NCBI RefSeq assembly: GCF_009600605.1
Contig: NZ_VWNA01000001.1
Span: forward strand, 4,073,068-4,137,067
Source: Segnochrobactrum spirostomi
GTDB lineage: Bacteria > Pseudomonadota > Alphaproteobacteria > Rhizobiales > Segnochrobactraceae
Reading direction: 5' to 3'
Length of the DNA: 64,000 nucleotides
Of the stretch, positions 36,699 to 45,835 are shown piece after piece. Numbering within the stretch: the first letter of the stretch is position 1; each line of letters opens with the position of its first letter. The notes under the pieces are model-generated. The model was given only the letters and a program-made list of their open reading frames with translations. It made no database searches and was not told the origin of the DNA. The translations under genes and the position numbers were made by a program.

Positions 36699-37109
36699 AT
36701 GACGATTTCGACCGCGCCGGAGAAGACCGCCGCCCGTCCGCGTCGCCGGCTTTCCGTGATCACGCTCACCGAAGCCGCCGCGGAGCGCGTCCGCGAGATC
36801 CTGAGCGCCAAGGAGCAGCCCGAGGGCGGCCTGCGCGTCGGCGTGCGCAACGGCGGCTGCGCGGGGATGTCCTACACCATGGACGTCGTCGCCGCCCCGG
36901 AGCCGGGCGACGAGGTGATCGAGGACAACGGCGCCCGGGTCTTCGTGGCGTCCGCGGCGGTCTTGTTTCTGCTCGGCAGCCGGATGGACTTCCGCACCAC
37001 CAAGCTCTCGGCGACCTTCGTGTTCGAGAACCCGAACGAAGTCTCCGCCTGCGGCTGCGGCGAGTCCGTCTCCCTCAAGGCCGCCGACCCGGCGGCGCTG
37101 GAGGGGTAA
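36699..37109 (+). CDS. sufA: A-type Fe-S carrier SufA/IscA
   Basis: A 136-residue protein with a basic N-terminal extension of about 20 residues, then the HesB domain: VITLTEAAAERVREIL, GVRNGGCAGMSYTMDV (first Cys), and FENPNEVSACGCGESVSL (the CGC pair). These three cysteines carry the cluster. ATG 36699 with AGAGGA upstream. It is separated from sufT by repeats, so it may be expressed at a different level from the rest of the operon. Confidence 0.92.
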   Translation: MTISTAPEKTAARPRRRLSVITLTEAAAERVREILSAKEQPEGGLRVGVRNGGCAGMSYTMDVVAAPEPGDEVIEDNGARVFVASAAVLFLLGSRMDFRTTKLSATFVFENPNEVSACGCGESVSLKAADPAALEG

Positions 37110-37159
37110 AAATAGAACACGGTAAGCTCAGAAGCTTTCCTAAGCGCCACGGAGGGTTC

Positions 37160-38353
37160 TTATAGGCGCTTGCCCCTGTCACTAATGTTGATCACCTTTG
37201 CCTCCTGCGAGGGAGCGATATTTGATTTAACAACGGGATGTAGGCGAATTAAATTAACATTGGAAGGGGTGAGTAAACTCTCCGAAATGCCAGTGAGGTT
37301 GGAAATATCTTTCGGACGAAGATTTATATTTCTGAAAAGTTCACTTCTTGAGATGCCTCCCTCCGACAAAGCGATATTAATGGAAGCTGCCAAATTATGG
37401 GGTTGCTCGACTTCGATGACGTCATCAAGAGGTTCAAAGCCACGCCACCGCCGATAGCTATAATATTGCCAAAGCTTGCGCTCGTAATCTGCGGAGACTC
37501 GTTCCATTGCAGATAGGCGCTTAATCATCGCTGCGACGGAAACCTTCCACTTTAATTTTATACCAAGAAGGGCATCGAGCGAAAGAGAGCGCACATCGTC
37601 GCCGAAGCTTGCATCTGGCAATAAGAAAGCCCCGGCGAACAACATTGCTTGCTCTTCAATTAAGTTGAAGTGGGCATACAATTCGTCCGGAGTGACATGC
37701 TTGTGGAGCACAATATGCCCCAGTTCGTGTGCGGCATCGAAACGACGACGGACTCCGACATTCTTATCTCGGGCGAGGAGCATGTACGGCCTGCCATTGC
37801 TCCACCGCGACACGCCGTCGAGTTTCTCGGAGCCAAGCTCATCGTGGCCGACTATTACTCCCGCATTTTCGATGACAAGCAGCAAATCATCAATGGGCTC
37901 TTCATTAAGTGACCAGTGCTCTCGCAATAGCCTCGCGCAATGCTCTACATCTGATCCTCTCAGAGTTCGAAAGTCTCTGCCGCCGATTATGTCAGGGATA
38001 TCTACATCTGGAAGATCAATGTACATTGATATGGCATCAAAAATTGACTCTATGAAGTCTAGCTTCGCCTCTGCTTTGTCACGCATGCGGCCAAGCGCTG
38101 ACTTCAGAGATCGAAAAAATGATGCGCCGGACGCCCTGTCGGCTGGCTTAAAGAACCAGCCCGAATCAACCTCCAACACCGTTGAGAGTGTGTGAATTAC
38201 AGACGGCTCTGGGGCCTGATCGCCGCTTTCCCATTTGGATACGGTCCCGTCCGATCGATCTACAAGGACGGCCAGTTCCCTTTGTAGCAACGCGCGCGCC
38301 GCGCGAGCCATGCGCAGCCGCGCAGGCACGAAGCCTTCAACGCCCGTAGGCAT
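37160..38353 (-). CDS. XRE-family regulator with ImmA/IrrE zinc-metallopeptidase domain
   Basis: A 397-residue protein. Residues about 12-65 form an XRE helix-turn-helix (LRMARAARALLQRELAVLV, then SDGTVSKWESGDQAPEP). The middle has an ImmA/IrrE (COG2856) peptidase domain with the zinc motif AAHELGHIVLH and downstream glutamates in NLIEEQAMLFAGAFLLP. The C-terminal ~120 residues (KRLSAMERVSADYERKLWQYYS) are typical of the long COG2856 proteins. Family members cleave or sense repressors in mobile elements and stress responses. ATG at 38353 has GGGGTGA upstream; a GTG at 38362 is possible. The base composition is clearly more AT-rich than flanking genes, suggesting transfer. An inverted repeat spans its stop codon (37142-37171). 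Confidence 0.88.
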   Translation of the reverse strand: MPTGVEGFVPARLRMARAARALLQRELAVLVDRSDGTVSKWESGDQAPEPSVIHTLSTVLEVDSGWFFKPADRASGASFFRSLKSALGRMRDKAEAKLDFIESIFDAISMYIDLPDVDIPDIIGGRDFRTLRGSDVEHCARLLREHWSLNEEPIDDLLLVIENAGVIVGHDELGSEKLDGVSRWSNGRPYMLLARDKNVGVRRRFDAAHELGHIVLHKHVTPDELYAHFNLIEEQAMLFAGAFLLPDASFGDDVRSLSLDALLGIKLKWKVSVAAMIKRLSAMERVSADYERKLWQYYSYRRWRGFEPLDDVIEVEQPHNLAASINIALSEGGISRSELFRNINLRPKDISNLTGISESLLTPSNVNLIRLHPVVKSNIAPSQEAKVINISDRGKRL

Positions 38354-38402
38354 GGCAGTCACCCCACTACTTTATTTTACGCACTTCACTATTCAATAGT
38401 TT

Positions 38403-39104
38403 CTACTTTGCGTCCGTCGACGGCTTTTTTCGAAGCTTGGGTAGCTTTCGAACCGGAGCCTTTCTCGTCGGACGCTTCAGGGTCGTGATGTTATCCCGAA
38501 GATAGGTGAAAATCTCTTCAAATGAGTACGAGTGGTACTTATTTCGCAAGTCTTTCGAGGGGATCCATACTCCCAAATAAGTTGGGATATCTGGTGAGTT
38601 ATTGCTGTGCTCTGAAACGATCATAGCGCCGAACGCGCCGTCAGGGATCAGCGTTGTTAGGTTGGCGACCGGTTCATCAAACAGACTCAGTTGCGGGTTC
38701 AGTGGCTCATTGCGGCTGCATAGCTTTGCCACATAGGCCGATCGCGTCCTCAGCCGCTGAGGGGCGGTGAGGTTAGGGCGTGATACTATTCCGATTGCGA
38801 GAGTGAATGCTCCCAGCAGAATTGTAGGAAAACTCCAGTTACGGAGGCTATTCCATCCGGTTCCGATCTCGATGCCTGTCCGAGCGGCTGCGTTGCGGGC
38901 GGCGCGTTCGATGTAATGGCGACGCAAAACACCCCGCGCCTGCTTTGCGGACGGGACGCTGGCTTCGGGTACCACACGCGCTGCATCAGCGGTGGCTGCC
39001 ACCATCTCCTCTTCTAGAGCCCGAAAGAAGCCCAGCAGCACCTTAGGGTCATGAGAACGACAGAGAAGCTCCAGGGGTCGTTTATGCTGGGGCATTTTGG
39101 CCAT
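38403..39104 (-). CDS. Unrecognised protein co-directional with the XRE-ImmA gene
   Basis: A 233-residue protein with basic ends. It reads MAKMPQHKRPLELLCRSHDP, then an acidic helical stretch, RNWSFPTILLGAFTLAIGIV (one possible hydrophobic segment), LSLFDEPVANLTTLIPDGAF, EIFTYLRDNITTLKRPTRK and a Lys-rich C-terminus. I do not recognise a family. It lies 49 bp upstream of the XRE-ImmA gene in the same direction and shares its AT-rich composition, so they are likely one operon. The ATG at 39104 has AAGG upstream; in-frame ATG at 39095 and further upstream ATG codons near 39137-39140 are alternatives. A partner or target of the metallopeptidase regulator is possible but not shown. Confidence 0.7.
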   Translation of the reverse strand: MAKMPQHKRPLELLCRSHDPKVLLGFFRALEEEMVAATADAARVVPEASVPSAKQARGVLRRHYIERAARNAAARTGIEIGTGWNSLRNWSFPTILLGAFTLAIGIVSRPNLTAPQRLRTRSAYVAKLCSRNEPLNPQLSLFDEPVANLTTLIPDGAFGAMIVSEHSNNSPDIPTYLGVWIPSKDLRNKYHSYSFEEIFTYLRDNITTLKRPTRKAPVRKLPKLRKKPSTDAK

Positions 39105-39271
39105 GCGACGCCGCCTTCGAATGTATGACAAAGGCATCATAAACTTTCGTACGACGTGATGCAATATGCGTCATTTGAGTTCCCTCTGGCCCTTATGCCC
39201 CCATCCCACCCCGCCCGTTCCAATGCTATGACAGCCCCGCCGGGCAGGATCGCCCGGTTCGGACCGGATCG

Positions 39272-40399
39272 ATGACCCCCTTCGCCTTTCAGCTTCTCGC
39301 CCGCGACGGCGCCGCGCGCCGCGGGCGGCTCTTCACCGCCCACGGCACCGTCGAAACCCCCGCCTTCATGCCCGTCGGCACCCAGGGCACCGTCAAGGCG
39401 ATGTTTCCGGAGGACGTGGCGCAGACCGGCGCCGAGGTCGTGCTCGGCAACGTCTATCACCTGATGCTGCGCCCGACCGCGGAGCGCGTCGCCCGGCTCG
39501 GCGGCCTCCATGTCTTCATGCGCTGGCCGAAGACGATCCTGACCGATTCCGGCGGCTTCCAGGTGATGTCGCTCGCCGCGCTGCGCTCCCTCACCGAGGA
39601 AGGCGTCGCCTTCCGCAGCCATCTCGACGGCTCGCGCCACATGCTGACGCCCGAGCGCTCCGTCGAGATCCAGGGCCTGCTCGGCTCCGACATCCAGATG
39701 CAGTTCGACGAGTGCGTGCGCCTGCCGGCCTCGCGCGAGGAGATCGAGCGCGGCATGCGGCTCTCGCTGCGCTGGGCCGAGCGCTCGCGCCGCCGCTTCG
39801 AGGAGCTCGGCGGGCCGGCCAAGGGGCAGGCGCTGCACGGCATCGTCCAGGGCGGCGACGATATCCGGCTCCGCATCGAATCCGCGGCCGAGCTCGCCCG
39901 CATGCCGTTCGAGGGCTATTCGATCGGCGGCCTCGCGGTCGGCGAGCCCCAGGCGGTGATGCTCGCGGTGCTCGACGAGACGCTGCCGGTGCTGCCGCAA
40001 GAGAAGCAGCGTTATCTGATGGGGGTGGGCACGCCCCACGACATCGTGGAATCCGTCGCCCGCGGCATCGACATGTTCGATTGCGTGATGCCGACCCGCG
40101 CCGGCCGCCACGGCCTCGCCTATACCCGCTTCGGCAAGATCAACCTCAAGAACGCCAAGCACGCCGACGATCCGGCGCCGCTCGATCCCGAGAGCGATTG
40201 CCCGGCCGCCCGCGACTACAGCCGCGCCTACCTCCACCACCTCATCAAGACCGGCGAGGCGCTCGGCGCCATGCTGCTAACCTGGAACAACATTTCCTAT
40301 TATCAGCGGCTGATGCGCGACATCCGCGCCGCCATCGACGCCGGCACCTTCGAGGCCCTGCGCGCCGAGATGGACGCCCTGTGGGCGAAAGCGGCGTGA
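39272..40399 (+). CDS. tgt: Queuine/preQ1 tRNA-ribosyltransferase, lacking most zinc ligands
   Basis: A 375-residue (beta/alpha)8 enzyme exchanging guanine-34 for preQ1 in GUN-anticodon tRNAs. The catalytic acids are present: D92 in TDSGGFQ and D270 in [14 protein letters not shown]. In the Zymomonas enzyme zinc is held by C318, C320, C323 and H349. Here the same positions read S308, C310, A313 and N339 ([19 protein letters not shown] then LTWNNISYY), so only one of four remains. The surrounding fold is intact and the length is normal. This may be a lineage variant rather than a broken gene. Start ATG 39272, no strong ribosome site visible; upstream is the AT-rich island. Confidence 0.93.
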   Translation: MTPFAFQLLARDGAARRGRLFTAHGTVETPAFMPVGTQGTVKAMFPEDVAQTGAEVVLGNVYHLMLRPTAERVARLGGLHVFMRWPKTILTDSGGFQVMSLAALRSLTEEGVAFRSHLDGSRHMLTPERSVEIQGLLGSDIQMQFDECVRLPASREEIERGMRLSLRWAERSRRRFEELGGPAKGQALHGIVQGGDDIRLRIESAAELARMPFEGYSIGGLAVGEPQAVMLAVLDETLPVLPQEKQRYLMGVGTPHDIVESVARGIDMFDCVMPTRAGRHGLAYTRFGKINLKNAKHADDPAPLDPESDCPAARDYSRAYLHHLIKTGEALGAMLLTWNNISYYQRLMRDIRAAIDAGTFEALRAEMDALWAKAA

Positions 40400-40469
40400 C
40401 CTGCATCCTCAAGTGAACCGTATCGAGGGCTCCTGCGTAAGCTTGACGACGGGGCCGCGCTCAGGCTTC

Positions 40470-40484
40470 GTATCAGTTTGATAC
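40470..40484. promoter_or_regulatory. Perfect inverted repeat upstream of the lipoprotein gene
   Basis: GTATCA-gtt-TGATAC lies 26 bp before the lipoprotein start codon. The size and position suit an operator or part of a promoter, but no matching regulator is next to it. Confidence 0.4.
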
Positions 40485-40510
40485 AGGCAAGTTTTATTTT
40501 GGAGCGGTAC

Positions 40511-41455
40511 GTGGGTGGATTCGGGCGAGGCGCGCGCGGCGCGGCGGCGGTGATGGTGGCATCCGTGGCGCTCGCGGGGTGCGCCAGCGCGCCGCTCGCC
40601 CCCGGCGGCGATCTCGCCCAGGAGAAGGGGCTCGTCCAGAAGAACGGCCTGCGCGCCAAGATGCTGGTGCGCGTCGACAAGAAGGCGGTCGAGGCGGCCA
40701 AGACGGTGCGCATCGAGCCCGTCACCATCGCCGCGAACGCCAGCAAGAAGCCGTTGAACGAGAAGGACCGGCGCCTCCTCGAGAACGCCATCGGCCGGCG
40801 CATCTGCGACGGGCTCGCGCAAGGCTATCAGGTGGTGCCGATGACGAGCCCGGCCGATCTCACCGTCGAGACCGAGATCACCTATGTCGGCACCACCGAG
40901 GGCGCCGCGGCCGGCGCCTCCAAGGCGGTGTCGATCGCGACCTCGGCGTTGACGCCGGTGCCGTTCGTGCCGCGGCTGCCGATCGGCCTCGGCGGGCTCG
41001 CCGTTCAGGCGGAGGCGCGCGATCCCACCGGCAAGCGCGTCGCCGTCCTCGTCTGGTCGCGCGGGGCGGACATGTTCACCAACGGCGGGCGCATGTCGGA
41101 TGTCGGCGACGCGTACGCGCTTGCCGACGATTTCGGCAACGATTTCAGTGAGATGGTGACGAGCGGCACGGACCCGGTGTCGGCCGGCGTCAAGCTGCCG
41201 ACACTGATCGGCCACAAGTCGTCGCCGATATGCGATCAATATGGTCAACGTAATTTCGTGGCGAACTTCGTCGGCGACCGCCTCGGCCTGCCGCCGGATT
41301 GGACCGACCAGGCCGGCAACGCGGGGACGGGGACGGCTGGCAGTGCCTCGACGACCTCTGCCGCCGCCACGCCGGGCACGGCCACCTCCGGCACTGCCAC
41401 GTCCGGAACAGGTGGGGCGACAGCGGCGAAAGCTGGGGCGAAATCGGGCACCTGA
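40511..41455 (+). CDS. DUF3313-like lipoprotein
   Basis: A 314-residue lipoprotein. From GTG at 40511 (GGAG six bases upstream) it reads MGGFGRGARGAAAVMVASVA then LAGCASAPL, a clear lipobox. The mature part has VRIEPVTIAANASKKPLNEKD, VVPMTSPADLTVETEITYVG and a C-terminal tail of about 50 residues made of Gly/Thr/Ser/Ala repeats (ATSGTATSGTGG). The body resembles DUF3313 outer-membrane lipoproteins. The tail is low complexity and perhaps variable in length. No function is known; the start at TTG 40478 was not preferred because it would place the lipobox too far in. Confidence 0.75.
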   Translation: MGGFGRGARGAAAVMVASVALAGCASAPLAPGGDLAQEKGLVQKNGLRAKMLVRVDKKAVEAAKTVRIEPVTIAANASKKPLNEKDRRLLENAIGRRICDGLAQGYQVVPMTSPADLTVETEITYVGTTEGAAAGASKAVSIATSALTPVPFVPRLPIGLGGLAVQAEARDPTGKRVAVLVWSRGADMFTNGGRMSDVGDAYALADDFGNDFSEMVTSGTDPVSAGVKLPTLIGHKSSPICDQYGQRNFVANFVGDRLGLPPDWTDQAGNAGTGTAGSASTTSAAATPGTATSGTATSGTGGATAAKAGAKSGT

Positions 41456-41515
41456 CGGCCGAGGCAGACCCGTCCGCACTGAAGGGCTATGGCTGTGGTT
41501 CGATCCGCGCCGCCG

Positions 41516-41547
41516 TGCCCTTCTCCCCGGTTCCGGGGAGAAGGGCA
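41516..41547. repeat. Palindromic repeat, family C (copy 2), terminator-like
   Basis: TGCCCTTCTCCCCGG-tt-CCGGGGAGAAGGGCA: perfect 15-bp stem. It lies between convergent genes and shares its core with 25050-25072. It may end transcription from both sides. Confidence 0.65.
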
Positions 41548-41577
41548 CCGCCACGCCGATGAGACGACCCTGCCACC

Positions 41578-41937
41578 TCACAGAATCCGGATCGGCTTCT
41601 CCCAGACGATCAGCACGACGCAGCCCTCGGCGCTCGTGACGGAATGCCGGCTGCCGGGCGGGTTGATGACGACCGAACCCGCCGGATAATGGCCGTGTTC
41701 GTCCTCCTGCGAGCCTTCGAGGACGAAGATGTGCTCGTAGCCGAGATGTTCGTGGGGCGGGGCGGCGGCACCGGGCTCATAATGGAGCACCGCTGCGCCG
41801 GGGCCGTCCTCCACCTGATAGAGCCGGTGGATGGTGAGCCCGGGCCGGAACGGGCCGAAGGCGAGCGTCTTCCAGCCGCCGGCGAGAAGGTCGGCGAAGG
41901 CGAGGGGGCCGGGGGAGAGGGTTGCGGTCGTCGTCAT
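41578..41937 (-). CDS. Small cupin-domain protein
   Basis: A 119-residue single cupin. [21 protein letters not shown] (HxH...E, metal-binding motif 1) and the second motif [16 protein letters not shown] (His) are present. Single cupins of this type are often metal-binding accessory enzymes. It is the last gene of the biuret cluster and overlaps the preceding cysteine hydrolase by 4 bp (ATGA), so its role is probably linked to the same pathway, but the reaction cannot be named. Confidence 0.8.
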   Translation of the reverse strand: MTTTATLSPGPLAFADLLAGGWKTLAFGPFRPGLTIHRLYQVEDGPGAAVLHYEPGAAAPPHEHLGYEHIFVLEGSQEDEHGHYPAGSVVINPPGSRHSVTSAEGCVVLIVWEKPIRIL

Positions 41938-42611
41938 GCGTCGGCCTTCGCGAAAGCGGCTTCGATCGAAGCGACGGGCGCCGTCCAGCCGACGATCCCG
42001 CCCTGGGCGCGGACCATGGCGAGCGTCGCCGCCTTGAAGTCGGGAAAATAGCTTTCGGTCGCGTCCTCGACGAGCAGGCATTCGTAGCCGCGGTCGTTCG
42101 CCTCGCGCATCGTCGTCTGCACGCACACCTCCGTGGTGACGCCGCCGATCAGGAGCGCGGTGATGCCGCGCGCCGCGAGGATGTCGGCGAGACCCGTGCC
42201 GTAGAACGCGCCCTTGCCGGGCTTGTCGACGACGATCTCGCCGGGCTGGGGGGCGAGCGCGGGGATGATCTCGACGCCCGCCGCGCCGCGCACCAGGATG
42301 CGCCCCATCGGCCCCTCGTCGCCGATGCGCAGCGCCGGCGCGCCGCGGTCGCGCTTCGCCGGCGGGCAATCGGAGAGGTCCGGGGCGTGGCATTCGCGGG
42401 TGTGGACGATCACGAGACCGTTCGCCCGGCCGAGAGCGAGGAGGCGGGCGGCCGGATCGACTGCCGGGGCGAGGCGGGAGACGTCGTTGCCCAAAGTGGC
42501 GCCGAAGCCGCCGGGCTCGAGAAAATCCCGCTGCATGTCGATCATCACGATCGCGGTGCGCGCGGGCACGAAAGAGAACGGGAAGGGCTCAGCCTTTTCG
42601 ATCACCGGCAT
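41934..42611 (-). CDS. Isochorismatase-fold cysteine hydrolase, paralogue of the biuret hydrolase
   Basis: A 225-residue hydrolase. The triad is D25 ([10 protein letters not shown]), K130 ([10 protein letters not shown]) and C163 ([21 protein letters not shown]). The spacing C-to-K and the following Gln (Q203 in AQGGIVG) match those of the BiuH copy at 44150-44869, but the N-terminal third differs ([14 protein letters not shown], then CHAPDLSDC). So it is a paralogue with different substrate contacts. In the same cluster it could act on a related ureide such as triuret, but this is inference. ATG at 42611 with GGAGAGGA about ten bases upstream. Confidence 0.85.
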   Translation of the reverse strand: MPVIEKAEPFPFSFVPARTAIVMIDMQRDFLEPGGFGATLGNDVSRLAPAVDPAARLLALGRANGLVIVHTRECHAPDLSDCPPAKRDRGAPALRIGDEGPMGRILVRGAAGVEIIPALAPQPGEIVVDKPGKGAFYGTGLADILAARGITALLIGGVTTEVCVQTTMREANDRGYECLLVEDATESYFPDFKAATLAMVRAQGGIVGWTAPVASIEAAFAKADA

Positions 42612-42627
42612 CGGGCGCGTCCTCTCC

Positions 42628-44139
42628 TCAAGAATGGCCGACCATGTGGCCGCCGATGACGTGGGCATCCGCCGCGCCCGCCTCCGCCTCGTAGACGATG
42701 CGCCCCTCGCGCATCACCACGACGCGGTCGGCGAGCTCCAGGATCTCGTCGAGATCCTCGGAGACGAGGAGAACGGCCGCCCCGCCATTGCGCGCCTCGA
42801 CGATGCGGGCGCGGATCTCCGCCACCGCCTTCACGTCGAGCCCGAAACAGGGATTGGCGACGATCAGGAGATCGACGTCGCCGTCGAGCTCGCGGGCGAG
42901 CACGGCGCGCTGGACATTGCCGCCGGAGAGCGCGCGGATCGGCGCGAGCTCGGACGGGGCGCGGATGCCGTAGCCGGCGATCGCCTCCGCGGCGAAGGCC
43001 GCCATGCGCTTGCCGTCGAGCAGGGCGCGGGGACGGCCGGCGTCGTCGCGATCGAAGCGGCGCAGATTGAGATTGTCGCGCACCGACATGCCCGGCACGC
43101 AGGCATTGCGCAGCGGCTCCTCCGGCAGCACGCGGACCTTGAGCGCCTGCGCCTCGTCGCGGCGGGCATGATAGGGCTTGGCGGAAATGCGGATCTCCCC
43201 GGCAGTCGCCTTGCGCTGACCGCCGAGCACCTCGACGAGGTCCTTCTGGCCGTTGCCGGAGACGCCGGCGATGCCGACGATCTCGCGCGGGCGCACTTCG
43301 AGGCTCTCGATGGAAAGCCCCGGATGGCCGACGTCGCCGATGGTGGCGAGGCCCGAGACGACGAGCCGCGGCACCGGCTCGGCCGCGCCGTGCTTCGGCA
43401 TGCCGGCGGGTTCGTGGCTCTCGCCGATCATCAGTTTCGTCATCGCGGCGTGGTCGAGATCGGCGACCCGGCCGCCGCCGACCATGCGGCCGCGGCGCAG
43501 CACCGAGACCTCGTCGGCGAAGGCGTCCACCTCCTTGAGCTTGTGGGTGATGATGATGGTGGTGAGGCGGCCTTCGTCGACCATCCCGCGCACCACGCCC
43601 AGCACCTCCTCGGCCTCGGCCGGGGTCAGGGTCGAGGTCGGCTCGTCGAGCACGATCAGCCGGCGGTCGAGATAAAGCTGCTTCAGGATCTCGAGCTTCT
43701 GCCTCTCGCCGGCGGCAAGGGTGCCGACGGCGACGTCGATCGGCACCTTGAACGGCATGGTGGCGAGGAACGCCGCGAGCCGCTCCCGTTCGCGCCGCCA
43801 CGCGATCACAGAGGGCACGTCGGCGCGGGCCATCACGAGGTTCTCGGCCGCCGTCATCGACGGCACCAGCGTGAAGTGCTGATAGACCATGCCGAGGCCG
43901 AGCCGGTCGGCATCGGCCGGCGCCTCGATCGCGACTTCCTTGCCGTCGACGATGAAGCCGCCCTCGTCGGCCCGGTAATAGCCGAGCAGGCATTTGACGA
44001 TGGTCGATTTGCCGGCGCCGTTCTCGCCGAGCAGCGCGTGGACGGTGCCCGGCGCGATCTTCAGCGAGACGTCGGAGAGAGCCGTGAAGGCGCCGAACCG
44101 TTTGGTGACGGAGGCCGCCTCGATGCCGATCGCGCGCAT
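42628..44139 (-). CDS. BMP-type ABC importer ATP-binding protein (double ATPase)
   Basis: A 503-residue protein with two ABC domains, like RbsA/NupA. The first has Walker [25 protein letters not shown] and [16 protein letters not shown]. The second has a degenerate Walker A region ([16 protein letters not shown]) with [18 protein letters not shown]. This layout goes with BMP-family importers for nucleosides or similar small molecules. It is 10 bp after the biuret hydrolase and 16 bp before the paralogous hydrolase, so it belongs to the biuret cluster; the likely cargo is a ureide. Confidence 0.88.
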   Translation of the reverse strand: MRAIGIEAASVTKRFGAFTALSDVSLKIAPGTVHALLGENGAGKSTIVKCLLGYYRADEGGFIVDGKEVAIEAPADADRLGLGMVYQHFTLVPSMTAAENLVMARADVPSVIAWRRERERLAAFLATMPFKVPIDVAVGTLAAGERQKLEILKQLYLDRRLIVLDEPTSTLTPAEAEEVLGVVRGMVDEGRLTTIIITHKLKEVDAFADEVSVLRRGRMVGGGRVADLDHAAMTKLMIGESHEPAGMPKHGAAEPVPRLVVSGLATIGDVGHPGLSIESLEVRPREIVGIAGVSGNGQKDLVEVLGGQRKATAGEIRISAKPYHARRDEAQALKVRVLPEEPLRNACVPGMSVRDNLNLRRFDRDDAGRPRALLDGKRMAAFAAEAIAGYGIRAPSELAPIRALSGGNVQRAVLARELDGDVDLLIVANPCFGLDVKAVAEIRARIVEARNGGAAVLLVSEDLDEILELADRVVVMREGRIVYEAEAGAADAHVIGGHMVGHS

Positions 44140-44149
44140 GGGGACCTCC

Positions 44150-44869
44150 TTACGGCAGGACGGCGAGGAGGGCGGCGCTGTCGGCCACCGCGCCGAACAC
44201 GCCGCCCTGCATCGTCACCATCTTGAGGGCGGCGAGGTGGTTGCCGTGGTCGGTGGCGCCGCAGCAATCCGACAGGATCACGCACTCGAAGCCGCGATCG
44301 TTCGCCTCGCGCATGGTGGTGTGGACGCAGACGTCGGTGGTGATGCCGGTCAGCACGATGTTGCGGATGCCGCGGGTGCGCAGGATCAGCTCGAGATCGG
44401 TGGCGCAGAAGCTGCCCTTGCCGGGCTTGTCGATGACGACCTCGCCGGGAAGCGGCGCGAGCTCGGGAATGATCTCCCATCCCGGCTCGCCGCGCACCAG
44501 GATGCGGCCGCAGGGGCCGGCGCCGCCGATCTCGGCGCCGATCTGGGCCGAGCGCCAGCGCTTGTTCTCCGGCAGGTCGGAGAGGTCGGGGCGGTGGCCT
44601 TCGCGGGTGTGGATGATGGTGTAGCCCTTGGCCCGCATCGCCGCGAGCAGCCGGGAGATCGGCTCGATCGGGGCGCGGGTCAGCGACAGGTCGTAGCCCA
44701 TGGAATCGACGTAGCCGCCCTTGCCGCAGAAATCGGTCTGCATGTCGATGATGACGAGGGCGGTGTTTTCGGGCTTCAGATCGCCATCGAAGGGCCACTG
44801 ATAAGGCTCTGACGCGACGAAGGTTCCGGCGGGCTCGGCGGAGCGGGAGAGGGCGGTCACGGCGGGCAT
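44150..44869 (-). CDS. biuH: Biuret amidohydrolase (isochorismatase fold)
   Basis: A 239-residue cysteine hydrolase. Triad D42 ([20 protein letters not shown]), K148 ([11 protein letters not shown]) and C181 ([21 protein letters not shown]), and Q221 in [10 protein letters not shown]. These residues have the same spacing as D36, K142, C175 and Q215 of the Rhizobium leguminosarum biuret hydrolase, and the sequence around them is almost the same as I remember for that enzyme. The predicted reaction is biuret to allophanate plus ammonia, in the cytoplasm. Allophanate hydrolase is encoded at 48407-50131. ATG 44869. Confidence 0.88.
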   Translation of the reverse strand: MPAVTALSRSAEPAGTFVASEPYQWPFDGDLKPENTALVIIDMQTDFCGKGGYVDSMGYDLSLTRAPIEPISRLLAAMRAKGYTIIHTREGHRPDLSDLPENKRWRSAQIGAEIGGAGPCGRILVRGEPGWEIIPELAPLPGEVVIDKPGKGSFCATDLELILRTRGIRNIVLTGITTDVCVHTTMREANDRGFECVILSDCCGATDHGNHLAALKMVTMQGGVFGAVADSAALLAVLP

Positions 44870-44902
44870 GGAGCGTCTCCTCGGATCGTATCGGACGGGC
44901 GG

Positions 44903-45826
44903 TCAGCGGGTCAGCGAGAGTTCGCCGGGCATGCCCTTCAGGGTGCGGCCCGGCACGACGGTGAGCGCCATGAGGACGAGGGTGAGCACGTAGGGCGCGG
45001 CGTAGAAGAGGTAGTAGCCTTTGGTGATGCCGACGGTCTGGAGCGAGGGGCCCAGCGCCCCGGCCGCGCCGAACAGGAGCGCGGCGGCGACGCAGGTCAG
45101 CGGGTTCCAGCGGGCGAACACGACGAGCGCCACCGCCATCAGGCCCTGGCCGGACGACAGGCCCTCGTTCCAGCTTCCGGGATAACAGAGCGAGAGGAAG
45201 GCGCCGCCGATGCCGGCGAGCGCGCTGCCGGCGGCGGTGGCCAAGATGCGGATGCGCTCGATCTTGAGCCCCATCGCCTTCGCCGCATCGGCGCTGTCGC
45301 CGACGATGCGGATGGTGAGCCCGATGCGGGTCGCCCGGAAGCCCCAGCTCAGCACGCCCGCGACGATCAGGCCGAGGAAGAAGAGGGGGCTGACGTCGAG
45401 GGCGCTGCGGATCTGCGGCACGTCGGACCAGAAGCCGAGCGGGATCGGCGGCAGCAGCGGCGCGCTCGGCTGCACGTAGGGCTTGCCGAGGAAGAAGGCG
45501 AGGCCGGTGCCGGCGAGCATGATCGCGATGCCCATGGCGATGTCGCTGACCCGCCGGAGGCTGCACAAGGCGGCGTGAATCGCGCCGATCACGGCGCCGC
45601 TCGCCGCGGCGGCGAGGACGCCGATCCAGGGATTGCCGGTCTCGTAGGAGATCGCGTAGGCCGCCATGGCGCCGAACACGAGGACGCCCTCGTTGCCGAG
45701 ATTGATGCGGCCCGATTTCTCGGTCAGGCACTCGCCCAGGCTGACGAACAGGAACGGCGTGGAGACCCTGAGCGCGCCCGCCAGCATAGCGACGAGCAGG
45801 GTCGTGAGAGCGCTCGTTTCGGCCAT
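44903..45826 (-). CDS. BMP-type ABC importer permease (NupQ-like)
   Basis: A 307-residue inner-membrane permease. LTEKSGRINLGNEGVLVFGAMAAY is typical of the second permease of BMP-type importers. Further signatures are IGAIHAALCSLRRVSDIAMGI, and the coupling loop TIRIVGDSADAAKAMGLKIERIRI. It ends near TVVPGRTLKGMPGELSLTR. Eight to ten hydrophobic helices are seen. It pairs with the permease encoded just upstream. Confidence 0.9.
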   Translation of the reverse strand: MAETSALTTLLVAMLAGALRVSTPFLFVSLGECLTEKSGRINLGNEGVLVFGAMAAYAISYETGNPWIGVLAAAASGAVIGAIHAALCSLRRVSDIAMGIAIMLAGTGLAFFLGKPYVQPSAPLLPPIPLGFWSDVPQIRSALDVSPLFFLGLIVAGVLSWGFRATRIGLTIRIVGDSADAAKAMGLKIERIRILATAAGSALAGIGGAFLSLCYPGSWNEGLSSGQGLMAVALVVFARWNPLTCVAAALLFGAAGALGPSLQTVGITKGYYLFYAAPYVLTLVLMALTVVPGRTLKGMPGELSLTR

Positions 45827-45835
45827 GGCTCTCTC

